Shown: one piece after another, positions 44,301 through 51,791 of the stretch
Numbering within the stretch: position 1 is the first letter of the stretch
How the letters are laid out: every line of letters begins with the position of its first letter
Source: Parasegetibacter sp. NRK P23
GTDB lineage: Bacteria; Bacteroidota; Bacteroidia; Chitinophagales; Chitinophagaceae
Reading direction: 5' to 3'
Length of the DNA stretch: 64,000 nucleotides
Assembly (NCBI RefSeq): GCF_023721715.1
Contig: NZ_JAMDLG010000001.1
Location: 124,001-188,000 of the forward strand
The notes under the pieces: model-generated
What the model was told of the DNA's origin: nothing
The model's input: only the letters and a program-made list of their open reading frames with translations
Databases searched by the model: none
Translations under genes and position numbers: made by a program

Positions 44301-44904
44301 CGCCATTGGCGAGGTGGCTGAATTCAAAGGCAATATGTATGGCATCACCGCCGCCGCTGAAGAGCAGGCCGCCATTGTCGCCAACTGGTTGTATGGAGAT
44401 GTTTCGGCAAGGTATGAAGGGAGTTTACCGATGAACATCATCAAAATACAAGGCTTCGACCTGTGTAGTATGGGCATCACGGAAACGCCGGATGATCCCG
44501 CTTATGAAGAGATCGTTTTCATAGACAGAACCAGGCGCTACTACAAAAAATGTATCGTGCACCAGGATAAACTGGTAGGCGCGATATTGATCGGGGATAA
44601 AACGGAGCTGCTCGAATTCAAGGAACTCATCGCCGGAAAGATAGAACTGAGTGAAAAGAGGATGCAGTTGTTGCGTAGTGGTAAAAAGGCGGAGCCGGTA
44701 CTGGGGAAACTGGTGTGTAGTTGCCACCAGGTGGGAGAAGGCAACCTTCAGCAGAAAATAAACGAAGGCTGTACCGATATGCCTGCGCTCTGTAAAACCA
44801 CGGGGGCCGCCACAGGTTGCGGATCGTGCAGGCCGCAGGTACAACGGATACTGGACAAGATGCTGGAAAATACGGCGTTGCCGGAAACCTTAAAACTTGT
44901 GTAA
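41377..44904 (+). CDS. nasA: Single-chain assimilatory nitrate reductase with fused flavin and [2Fe-2S] modules
   Basis: A 1175-residue fusion reducing nitrate to nitrite in the cytoplasm. Residues 1-700 are the molybdopterin (bis-MGD) catalytic part with a [4Fe-4S] site C13-x2-C16-x3-C20-x27-C48 and the probable Mo-ligand C142 in NSRLCMSS. Residues 706-1050 are a pyridine-nucleotide/FAD oxidoreductase with two dinucleotide loops (VVVGAGAGACGF near 711; VVIAGGGLLGLEL near 850), similar to the NirB N-terminus. A BFD-like [2Fe-2S] domain closes it (C1114, C1116, C1148, C1151). It thus carries its own NAD(P)H electron path, usually a separate subunit (NasB). No Tat signal. Coupled to the next gene by TAATG. 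Confidence 0.9.
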   Translation: MKQQPHNVFKSTCCYCGVGCGVKLRLDNHGQLLLEGDEAHPVNRGKLCSKGMNLHYTVNDRSDRLLFPQMRYNKSMPLQKVSWDAALERTAAVFRTFVEKYGPDSVGFYVSGQCLTEEYYVVNKLVKGFIGTNNIDTNSRLCMSSAVAAYKLSLGEDAVPVCYDDIELADCFYVTGANPAWCHPILWRRVEAHKMAHPHVKMIVADPRKTDTAALADLHLQLNPGTDIVLNHAIGRLLIENGDIDPAFLALHAEGFDAYRAKVFEKTTEESAAICGLEVDELRLAAEYIGRSKAFISMWTMGLNQSSVGVNKNLSLINLHLVTGQIGKPGAGPFSLTGQPNAMGGREVGGLANMLPAHRNLADPKHRAQVQAFWGGKEIQAKPGLTATEMFDALESGKLKAIWIICTNPLVSLPDVRKAEAALKKARFVVVQEISNKPETLAFADVILPAAGWAEKEGTMTNSERRITYLPKIVDAPGEAMPDTEIICRFAQKMGYPGFDFEDNGAIFKEHTQLTEGTNVNMTGIDYRLLQEHRSVTWPLKAGEKPKEGNRLFTDHKFYTPTGKAVLHPVSDDFTSENISPDFPLILTTGRVRDHWHTMSKTGKVNKLKQHIRHAFLEMHPIDARKLKLSDNELVTVRSARGEVRVKLQLSDTIKPGVVFLPMHWGKILGSDLHRTNNITSPKLDPISKEPDFKFCAVEVTPYRKPRQTIVVVGAGAGACGFVRAYRELNKEDEIIVFSKEDFPFYNRVMLPDYISGAQQWEELIKMNDAEEAAADIRLLKGVTVTEINRTEKYVLDSRGEKTHWDQLIFATGSRATIPPRIPRLPGIFTMRSRADADNFKKHLPPNAHVVIAGGGLLGLELAISLREINLRVSVIQRISRFLNRQLDELGSALLGEVIVEHGCEVYFNDELQSCFGQEQLTGIRLKSGKQLDCDALVFAIGTTPNIELAREAGLDCRRGVVVNERLQTSDPDIFAIGEVAEFKGNMYGITAAAEEQAAIVANWLYGDVSARYEGSLPMNIIKIQGFDLCSMGITETPDDPAYEEIVFIDRTRRYYKKCIVHQDKLVGAILIGDKTELLEFKELIAGKIELSEKRMQLLRSGKKAEPVLGKLVCSCHQVGEGNLQQKINEGCTDMPALCKTTGAATGCGSCRPQVQRILDKMLENTALPETLKLV

Positions 44905-46382
44905 TGGCCCGTAAGTTCAATACCATCAAAATTAATAAACGCGGTGGCCTGGTACCGGCTGGCGACCTGCTGAACATCATACGCATTGCCCGCAAAGCGG
45001 GTGCTGATGCGCTTCGTTTCGGTACCCGCCAGCAAATATTTTTTAAAGTGCCGGTGGGCAAAACGGAAGCATGTTGCGAACAACTGCAAAGCCAAGAACT
45101 GTTCACGGAAGTAAATGAAGAAATCTATCCCAATATCGTGAGTTCCTTTGCTGCTGAAAATGTGTTCCATCAGTCGGCCTGGCTGCGGGAAGGAGACTAC
45201 CGAGATATTATGGACGCATTCTCTTTCCGGCCGAAATTAAAAATAAACCTGGTGGACAAGGATCAGTGCTTTGTTCCTTTTTTCACGGGGCATCTCAATT
45301 TTATCACGTCGGCGTTGCCCAATTACTGGTACCTGCGGGTGCGGTTCCCCAAATCGAATCAGCTGTACCAGTGGCCGGTGCTGATCTATTCTTATGATAT
45401 CCCTTTGCTTTGTGAGGCTCTGGAAAAACTGATCGCCACAGCGGAAGTCGCATTCCTGGAAGATGCGCAGCAGAAGGGGGAAATGCTTATGGCTTTGTTG
45501 TCGGAGCACAAAAGATTTATTACGCAACTCGCCAGTGAAGAGCTGCAGTTGCCCGATTTCAGGTTGCCTTATTATGAGGGGTTTAATATGTACGGGCAGC
45601 AAACCTGGCTGGGTATTTACAGAAGGAACGAAACGTTTCCACTTGGGTTCCTGGAAGATCTGGCCGGGCTTTCGGCCCAGTGCTGCATCACACCCTGGAA
45701 ATCACTCATCATTAAAAATATTAATCCTGCCGACCGGCGCCGTTGGGATTATGTATTGGGAAAACACCGCATCAACGTGCGCCATGCCTCGAACGAATTG
45801 AACTGGATGGTGGAAGATGGGAGCGAAGAAGGTTTGATCCTCAAAAGAATGATGGTGCACCATTTTGATAAGGAAGATCTCCGGACCTATGGATTGTGCT
45901 TCGCCATTAAAACCAAGCCTAAATCGGGACTTACGGGTTCCGTGGTGATCCGTCGACAGGAAATGACCGGTAAGGCAAAGAGCGCAACAGATAAATTTGA
46001 TATTCTTTACACGAAAGATTTTAATCCCAACACCCGTGAACTGGTGTTGTTCAGGAGTAGGGTGGGGAAGGAGGAGATGGGAACCTATCTTTCAGCGTTG
46101 TGTAAATATTATTATGAATTACAGCATGGGGAAGATGTGATCAACCACAATGTTTACCGCGAAGGTGCTTCCAATGAGCAGACCCCGGAATTGTCATCTA
46201 AGATGGTACACCAATGCCCTTACTGCAAAACCATATACGATCAGGTGTATGGGGATGAACAACAGGGTATAGCACCGGGTGTGTTGTTCGCGTCGCTTCC
46301 TGAAGATTATTGCTGTCCAACCTGTGATACATCGAAAACCGAATTTGTGGAAATGGATTTTGAGCGCGAACTTACCGTATGA
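44904..46382 (+). CDS. Sulfite/nitrite-reductase-like protein with C-terminal rubredoxin
   Basis: A 492-residue protein of unusual build. The N-terminus (INKRGGLVPAGDLLNIIRIA, then ADALRFGTRQQIFFKV) and a second copy near residues 225-285 (FPLGFLEDLAGLSAQCCITP then WKSLII) match the ferredoxin-like half domains of sulfite/nitrite reductases and CobG. The cysteines that bind siroheme/[4Fe-4S] in those enzymes (C-x5-C and C-x3-C) are absent. The C-terminus is a full rubredoxin: C438-x2-C441 and C471-x2-C474, with exact rubredoxin spacing. It starts at 44904 overlapping the nitrate reductase stop by one base, and overlaps the TauE gene by 4. It probably carries electrons or assists nitrate reduction; inferred. 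Confidence 0.78.
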   Translation: MARKFNTIKINKRGGLVPAGDLLNIIRIARKAGADALRFGTRQQIFFKVPVGKTEACCEQLQSQELFTEVNEEIYPNIVSSFAAENVFHQSAWLREGDYRDIMDAFSFRPKLKINLVDKDQCFVPFFTGHLNFITSALPNYWYLRVRFPKSNQLYQWPVLIYSYDIPLLCEALEKLIATAEVAFLEDAQQKGEMLMALLSEHKRFITQLASEELQLPDFRLPYYEGFNMYGQQTWLGIYRRNETFPLGFLEDLAGLSAQCCITPWKSLIIKNINPADRRRWDYVLGKHRINVRHASNELNWMVEDGSEEGLILKRMMVHHFDKEDLRTYGLCFAIKTKPKSGLTGSVVIRRQEMTGKAKSATDKFDILYTKDFNPNTRELVLFRSRVGKEEMGTYLSALCKYYYELQHGEDVINHNVYREGASNEQTPELSSKMVHQCPYCKTIYDQVYGDEQQGIAPGVLFASLPEDYCCPTCDTSKTEFVEMDFERELTV

Positions 46383-47113
46383 ACACGGAGTTGCTGATTG
46401 TTTTTTTCCTGGGAACCGTAGCGTTTTTATACGCTGCCGTTGGGCATGGGGGTGCAAGTGGTTATATTGCGGTGTTCGCGTTGTGTGGTATTGCGATGCC
46501 GGTGTACAAGCCTTTGGTTTTGCTGATGAACATCATGGTTGCGGGGTCTTCGTTTCTGCAATACCGCTCGAACGGTTATTTTTCCTGGAAAATGCTTTGG
46601 CCGTTTCTCATCACATCGGTGCCATTCGCGTTCCTGGGATCTATGGTGAATGTGCCGCCGCGCTTGTACAAGATGACGCTGGGGATAGCGTTGATCTATC
46701 CGGTGTTGCGGCTGGCGGAAATTGTGCGGGTGAAACAGGAGCGGGAACGGCCATTCAGTTTTCCGCTCGCATTGCTGGTAGGCGCAGTCATCGGGTTTGC
46801 CGCTGGATTTTTGAATATTGGCGGAGGAATATTTCTTACGCCGGTATTGTTGTTGTTGGGATGGGCGGGAATGAAGGAGGCGGCTGCGGTATCGGCGGCA
46901 TTTATCGTATGTAATTCAGTTGCGGGGCTGGGCGCTGTACAATGGAGCGAATACGAAATGCCCGTGCATGGCTGGTGGTGGATGTTGGGTGCCGTAACTG
47001 GTGGACTAATCGGAGGCTGGTTGGGCAGCCGGAAATTTTCCACGAAATTCGTGAGAAGGTTGCTTGCGTTCGTGTTGGCGCTTGCGTGTTATAAATTAAT
47101 ATTCCTCGCCTGA
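46379..47113 (+). CDS. TauE/SafE-family anion permease
   Basis: A 244-residue inner-membrane protein with seven or eight helices of the TauE/SafE (sulfite exporter) family: two related halves, with GAVIGFAAGFLNIGGGIFLTP in the second. Family members export sulfite, sulfoacetate or other small anions. Placed inside the nitrate operon (ATGA overlap with the gene before, TGATG overlap with moaA after), it may export nitrite or another anion; that is inference. Confidence 0.85.
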   Translation: MNTELLIVFFLGTVAFLYAAVGHGGASGYIAVFALCGIAMPVYKPLVLLMNIMVAGSSFLQYRSNGYFSWKMLWPFLITSVPFAFLGSMVNVPPRLYKMTLGIALIYPVLRLAEIVRVKQERERPFSFPLALLVGAVIGFAAGFLNIGGGIFLTPVLLLLGWAGMKEAAAVSAAFIVCNSVAGLGAVQWSEYEMPVHGWWWMLGAVTGGLIGGWLGSRKFSTKFVRRLLAFVLALACYKLIFLA

Positions 47114-48066
47114 TGAAGATAACGGACCAATATGGCAGAAGTTTTTCCACACTTCGGGTAAGTTTGCTCGACCGGTGCAACTTTGCCTGTGTGTATTGTG
47201 TGGAAGAAGACGGGCAGCCCGTGAATAAACGAAGTTGCAGTCAGGGTAAAAACGGTGCCGCTCCGGTGAAAGAACTGATTTTAGCCTTGCATAAAAAGCT
47301 CAACTTTGGTACGGTAAGGTTGACGGGCGGTGAACCTTTGTTGTTTGAAGGCATTGAACAGTTGGTCTATGAATTGAAATGCGCGGGAGTACCCGCTGTG
47401 AAGATGACCACGAACGGATTTCTTTTACCTCAACTTGCTGGGAGACTGGCCGTGGCGGGTTTGGATGAGTTGAACGTATCGCTGGATGCGCTGGATGAGG
47501 AAGTGTTCCGGAAAATGAGTGGCCGCGATCAGTGCAGTCGTGTGCTGGAAGGTATTGATGCGGCGCTTGATGCCGGAATTCCTTTGAAGCTGAACGCGGT
47601 GATTATGAAAGGCATCAACGACAGCGAAATACTTCCTTTAATGGAATATGCACGTGAGACAGGAATCGTGCTCAGGTTCCTGGAATTGATGAAAATGGGA
47701 CACCTTTTCAGGGAAGGTGCCGACCGCTTCTTCAGTTCCTATGAAATACTGGAACGGATTTCCACCACCGGACCTCTGATGGCGCTTCCCAGGAAAGAAA
47801 GTGCCACGGCAACTTATTGGAAAACGGCTGAGGGGCAGGAATTCGGCATCATCGCCAATGAGTCTGCGCCTTTTTGTTCAGATTGCAACCGGCTCCGGCT
47901 AAGCAGTGATGGAAAGATATTTGGTTGTCTGAGCAGCAATGAAGGGTTTTCTATTGTGGGGTTGAATGAAAACGAACTGGAAACAGAATTGATCAAAGCG
48001 CTGGGGCAGAAACAAGCGCTTCGGTTTACGGGAAGCGCGTTGAGTATGCTGTCTATTGGCGGATAA
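47113..48066 (+). CDS. moaA: GTP 3',8-cyclase
   Basis: Radical-SAM enzyme for the first step of molybdenum cofactor synthesis; with MoaC it turns GTP into cyclic pyranopterin monophosphate. It is 317 residues. The SAM cluster motif is C22-x3-C26-x2-C29 and the second [4Fe-4S] cluster is C255-x2-C258-x13-C272. VRLTGGEPLL and the essential C-terminal Gly-Gly are present. Coupled to the TauE gene by a TGATG overlap. Confidence 0.96.
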   Translation: MKITDQYGRSFSTLRVSLLDRCNFACVYCVEEDGQPVNKRSCSQGKNGAAPVKELILALHKKLNFGTVRLTGGEPLLFEGIEQLVYELKCAGVPAVKMTTNGFLLPQLAGRLAVAGLDELNVSLDALDEEVFRKMSGRDQCSRVLEGIDAALDAGIPLKLNAVIMKGINDSEILPLMEYARETGIVLRFLELMKMGHLFREGADRFFSSYEILERISTTGPLMALPRKESATATYWKTAEGQEFGIIANESAPFCSDCNRLRLSSDGKIFGCLSSNEGFSIVGLNENELETELIKALGQKQALRFTGSALSMLSIGG

Positions 48067-48075
48067 AACAGGACA

Positions 48076-48309
48076 ATGGAAATTGAAGTGTTTGCGGTAC
48101 TGAAGGAATATTTTCCCGCCACGTTCAGGGTGGAGACGGATATTCCTGGTGTTGCCGCACTGAAAAAACACCTGGCCGCGATGAATCCTGCTTCAGCAGG
48201 TATTCTGGAAAGTTGCCGGTTTGCGGTAGGAGCAAATTTGGTGGGGCAGGAGTATGTGTTCGATAAAAATGATATTGTGGCGGTATTGCCTCCAAGCAGT
48301 GGCGGATAA
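48076..48309 (+). CDS. moaD: Molybdopterin synthase sulfur-carrier subunit
   Basis: Small ubiquitin-fold protein, 77 residues, ending in Ser-Gly-Gly; the terminal glycine is activated by MoeB and carries the thiocarboxylate for MoaE. It starts 9 bases after moaA and ends 3 bases before moaE. Confidence 0.92.
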   Translation: MEIEVFAVLKEYFPATFRVETDIPGVAALKKHLAAMNPASAGILESCRFAVGANLVGQEYVFDKNDIVAVLPPSSGG

Positions 48310-48312
48310 AAA

Positions 48313-48795
48313 ATGAATGTTATGCAGTACCAGCATATTTCACCTGAACCGATAGATGTAACCGCGTTCTTTAACGCGGCGCATCACCCCCATGCCGGTG
48401 CGGTAGTGTTGTTCAGCGGTGAAACGAGAAATTCGGCGCATGGAAAAGAAGTGGTGGCATTAGCGTTTGAAGCGCATGCGGCGCTTGCGGAAAAAATGAT
48501 CGCGGAAATACTGGATAAAGCCACGTTGAAATGGAAACTCACCATGGCATTGGCCCAGCACCGTACAGGTAAGGTAGGCGTAATGGAGTGCGCTGTGGTG
48601 GTGGTAACTTCGTGTCCGCATCGAAGGGAGGCTTATGAGGCGAACAGGTACATCATTGACAGGATCAAGCACGAAGTGCCCATCTGGAAATACGAGCATT
48701 TTTCCGATGGTACCGGGTTATGGGGAGGAAACTGTAATTGTTTTACGGAGACCGGTGATCCCGGGAAACATATTTATGAGTTTGAACCATCTTAA
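48313..48795 (+). CDS. moaE: Molybdopterin synthase catalytic subunit
   Basis: Converts cPMP to molybdopterin with MoaD; 160 residues. Conserved features: GAVVLFSGETRN near residue 30, the HRTGKVGVMECAVVVVTSCPHR block, and the catalytic lysine region IKHEVPIWKYEHF. It is 3 bases after moaD, so the two subunits are made together. Confidence 0.95.
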   Translation: MNVMQYQHISPEPIDVTAFFNAAHHPHAGAVVLFSGETRNSAHGKEVVALAFEAHAALAEKMIAEILDKATLKWKLTMALAQHRTGKVGVMECAVVVVTSCPHRREAYEANRYIIDRIKHEVPIWKYEHFSDGTGLWGGNCNCFTETGDPGKHIYEFEPS

Positions 48796-48806
48796 AAACG
48801 TTACGC

Positions 48807-49088
48807 ATGTTGCCTAAGATTACCATTGAATATTGTCCGAAGTGCCATTGGTTGCTGCGCGCTGCGTATATGTCACAGGAGTTCCTGACTACATTCGATG
48901 GAGCGATAAGTGAAGTAACGTTACGTCCCTCGGCTACCAACGGGCGGTATACTATATTCGTGAACGACTCGGTAGTTTTCGACCGGAAAGAACAGGGCGG
49001 ATTCCTGGAGATCAAGGAACTGAAACAACTGGTGCGCGATGTAGTGGCACCGGGAAAAGACCTGGGGCATAGCGATAAAAAAAACTGA
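48807..49088 (+). CDS. SelW/SelT/Rdx-family thioredoxin-like protein
   Basis: A 93-residue protein of the Rdx (SelT/SelW/SelH) family, with the redox motif C9-P-K-C12 after the first strand (ITIEYCPKCHWLLRAAYMSQEF) and a GRYTIFVNDSVVFDRKEQGG segment. It has cysteine where animal SelW has selenocysteine. It lies between moaE (11-base gap) and mobA (1-base gap), so it is part of this operon; a redox role in cofactor or nitrate metabolism is a guess. Confidence 0.8.
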   Translation: MLPKITIEYCPKCHWLLRAAYMSQEFLTTFDGAISEVTLRPSATNGRYTIFVNDSVVFDRKEQGGFLEIKELKQLVRDVVAPGKDLGHSDKKN

Positions 49089-49089
49089 T

Positions 49090-49644
49090 ATGAAACCCGA
49101 ATTACTAGCGGCTGTATTATGTGGTGGTTTCAGTACGCGTATGGGACGTGATAAGGGACTGATACCCGTCAGGAGCACCATTCAGGCTAAAGTTGTTGGA
49201 GGGCTTTCGGAAGCGCTGGGGTTGGAAACGGTATATGCAATGAGAAAGGAGCAGGAAGAAGCGTATTCAAAATATATTTCTCCTTCAAAAATAATCCTGG
49301 ATCATACGAAGTATGAAGGCCCCTTGCAAGGCCTGGCAAGTGTGCATGATGCATTTCCTGATAAGGATATTTTGTTGCTGGCTTGCGATATGCCGGAGGT
49401 GAAGGAAAGTACATTGCGGTTACTTATAAAAGAATATGAAAAAGCCTCAGGTGAGTTTTATGCTTTTTATGATGGAAATTTTTTCCAGACTTTTTGTGCG
49501 GTATATACAAGTGAGGGGATGAGGAAGTGGTTGAAAGAAGATATTTTTAGTCTTCAACGGTTGCTAAATACAGGAAGTACAAAAAAGATTAAGGTTCCTT
49601 TTGTAGAGCACTTCGAAAATTTCAATGGTAGTGTTCGCGATTGA
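49090..49644 (+). CDS. mobA: Molybdenum cofactor guanylyltransferase
   Basis: Adds GMP to molybdopterin to give the MGD form needed by the nitrate reductase; 184 residues. The GTP-binding start LCGGFSTRMGRDKGLI, the EGPLQGLASVH segment and LLLACDMPEV are typical. It begins one base after the SelW-like gene and closes the nitrate/Moco series. No hairpin terminator was seen downstream. Confidence 0.9.
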   Translation: MKPELLAAVLCGGFSTRMGRDKGLIPVRSTIQAKVVGGLSEALGLETVYAMRKEQEEAYSKYISPSKIILDHTKYEGPLQGLASVHDAFPDKDILLLACDMPEVKESTLRLLIKEYEKASGEFYAFYDGNFFQTFCAVYTSEGMRKWLKEDIFSLQRLLNTGSTKKIKVPFVEHFENFNGSVRD

Positions 49645-49800
49645 TCCTGCGGAAGTAGGAGCATGACTGATTCATATTTATTTATCTAAGATTACTTAAT
49701 AACAAAGAATCAGCCGGCATGAATGTATCTGCACATAGTAAGGAGATTATAATAATTTGTTTAGTTTATTTGCTTTGCAAAATTTATATATCTTGGGTTC

Positions 49801-51678
49801 ATGTTTTTTAAGCGCAGCCTTATCTTTCTCTTGCTTTGTATCGTAACATCACCGCTTCTCGCGCAAAAGGAAGCCAACAACTGGTTATTTGGCGGGGGTG
49901 CAGGTTTGGATTTCAATTATACACCTGTTCAGTCCGTAACTTACGGTAAAACCAATAACTCGAACGTCAGCGCCTGTATTTCCGACAAAAACGGGAAATT
50001 GTTGTTTTATACAGATGGAAGTAATATATGGGGAGCCAACAATGAAGTAATGGAAAATGGAACGGATATCCGTTGTTATACATCCAATGGCGCTCAGTCG
50101 GCTATCATTATCCCCAAACCAGGTTCCGAAAACAATTATTTTCTTTTCACCATTGATGAGGTTACGACCAGTGAAAGCGGCACCAGCGGAGCTACTGATG
50201 GACTTTTCTGCGCTGAAATTGATATGTCGGCAAACAATGGGAACGGAGCGGTAATTGTAAAGAACAGGGTACGGTATTTTCACAATTACGTGAAGAGCCT
50301 GACCGCCCGTCTCGCGTCTAATCAAAAAGATTACTGGCTCGTATTGCACGCCTCAGATAGCCACAACTATTTGATCTTTTCTGTAACCGAAAATGGAGAA
50401 GGTACCGCCAATGTCACGGGATTTACAGGAGGAACACTTTTTATGGCCGGGCAAATGAAATTTTCTCCTGATGGCTCAAGGCTCGCTTTCGCTGATGTGT
50501 CCGGGCGTAGGGTGGAAGTTTTTGATTTTCAAGAAGTGACATCAAATGGAGGAAGGCCCGGGTTTTCAAGGGTAGTGACCATCAATGGATTCTTATCGGC
50601 GACTTTTGGTCCTGGCGGACTTGAGTTTTCTCCTTCAGGAAAATTTCTGTATGTGACGGATGGTACCGGGATGTACATGTGTTGCAATACTGCTGGTGAC
50701 CCATTAAAAGAAAGCTATCTCTACCAATTCGATCTTTCGTCGTTTACTGATGCGGAGGTGAATGCCTCTAAAAAGATCATTCACAGAAATATTGCCATGT
50801 CTAAAATGCAGCTGGCACCAGATGGTATGATCTATATTGCCGGCCGTAAGCACGTCTTTAATACAGATCCAGGTGATTTTCTGAGCGTAATAAAAGCGCC
50901 GGATCAGCCGGGTGACTTGTGCGATTTTGAATATTTGGGAGGGAATACAAAAGGGAGAATGGTACTGGACGCATTGCCCAATTTTGTGCAAAGTTTTCTT
51001 CTTCCCTGCAACTATAAGATAGATTTGGGCGCAGACACCACCTTGTGTGAAGGCGCTACACTAACTTACAACCTTGATGGTTTTGGAGGAAACTTTGTAT
51101 GGAATGAAAATGTTGCGGGCCCCGCTTTTACAATCGGAGCCGCTGGAACGTACACAGTTAAACATGAAAAGGAGACCTGCGTAAAATTGGATACCATTGT
51201 CGTACAATACAGGTATAAGCCAGCTCCTGCCTTTGATAAGGATACGCTTTACCTACACCAGGGAAGTGATATAATGATAGACCTCCCGGGTGATGGCTCA
51301 TTAGTGCGTTGGCAGGATGGTGCCACAATTCCTTCCTATATTATTCGGGATACTGGGTTGTTTACGGTAACACGCACGAATGATTGCGGCACAACAACTA
51401 ATAGCTTAAGGGTGCTGCCTGTTGTTCAGTTGAAAGTGCCGAATGCGTTTTCTCCCAATGGAGATGGGATAAATGACTTTTTTGTGGTGAAAGGTATTGC
51501 GGATGGTCAATCCTGGAGTCTTTCAGTCTTTAACAGATGGGGCGGCGAGGTATATCGTAACAGGCAATATAATAACACCTTTAATGGTAAAGGCCTGGAT
51601 GCAGGGATATATGTATATCTGTTGAAAAATAATAAGACAGGGGAAGTCATTAAAGGCACGGTTGCTTTGCTCAGGTGA
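49801..51678 (+). CDS. Exported protein with T9SS type B sorting domain
   Basis: A 625-residue secreted protein: signal peptide (about 1-21, ending LLAQ), a beta-propeller-like region (about 25-400) with repeats such as KFSPDGSRLAFADVSG and EFSPSGKFLYVTDG, then two Ig/PKD-like stretches (about 405-545). The C-terminal gliding-motility-associated domain (about 548-625) has NAFSPNGDGINDFF, FNRWGGEVYRN and the final strand. The C-terminal domain marks export and surface anchoring by the type IX secretion system. It is not the motility motor itself; function unknown, perhaps an adhesin. Confidence 0.88.
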   Translation: MFFKRSLIFLLLCIVTSPLLAQKEANNWLFGGGAGLDFNYTPVQSVTYGKTNNSNVSACISDKNGKLLFYTDGSNIWGANNEVMENGTDIRCYTSNGAQSAIIIPKPGSENNYFLFTIDEVTTSESGTSGATDGLFCAEIDMSANNGNGAVIVKNRVRYFHNYVKSLTARLASNQKDYWLVLHASDSHNYLIFSVTENGEGTANVTGFTGGTLFMAGQMKFSPDGSRLAFADVSGRRVEVFDFQEVTSNGGRPGFSRVVTINGFLSATFGPGGLEFSPSGKFLYVTDGTGMYMCCNTAGDPLKESYLYQFDLSSFTDAEVNASKKIIHRNIAMSKMQLAPDGMIYIAGRKHVFNTDPGDFLSVIKAPDQPGDLCDFEYLGGNTKGRMVLDALPNFVQSFLLPCNYKIDLGADTTLCEGATLTYNLDGFGGNFVWNENVAGPAFTIGAAGTYTVKHEKETCVKLDTIVVQYRYKPAPAFDKDTLYLHQGSDIMIDLPGDGSLVRWQDGATIPSYIIRDTGLFTVTRTNDCGTTTNSLRVLPVVQLKVPNAFSPNGDGINDFFVVKGIADGQSWSLSVFNRWGGEVYRNRQYNNTFNGKGLDAGIYVYLLKNNKTGEVIKGTVALLR

Positions 51679-51791
51679 TAGAATAACCGCATATGGCAGG
51701 GTAATTGTAATAATTGATAACAAACAATTTCATGAATGACGTAAATACTCATTAAATTAGAGTATACACCTCATCCAAATGAAGTTGTCTG

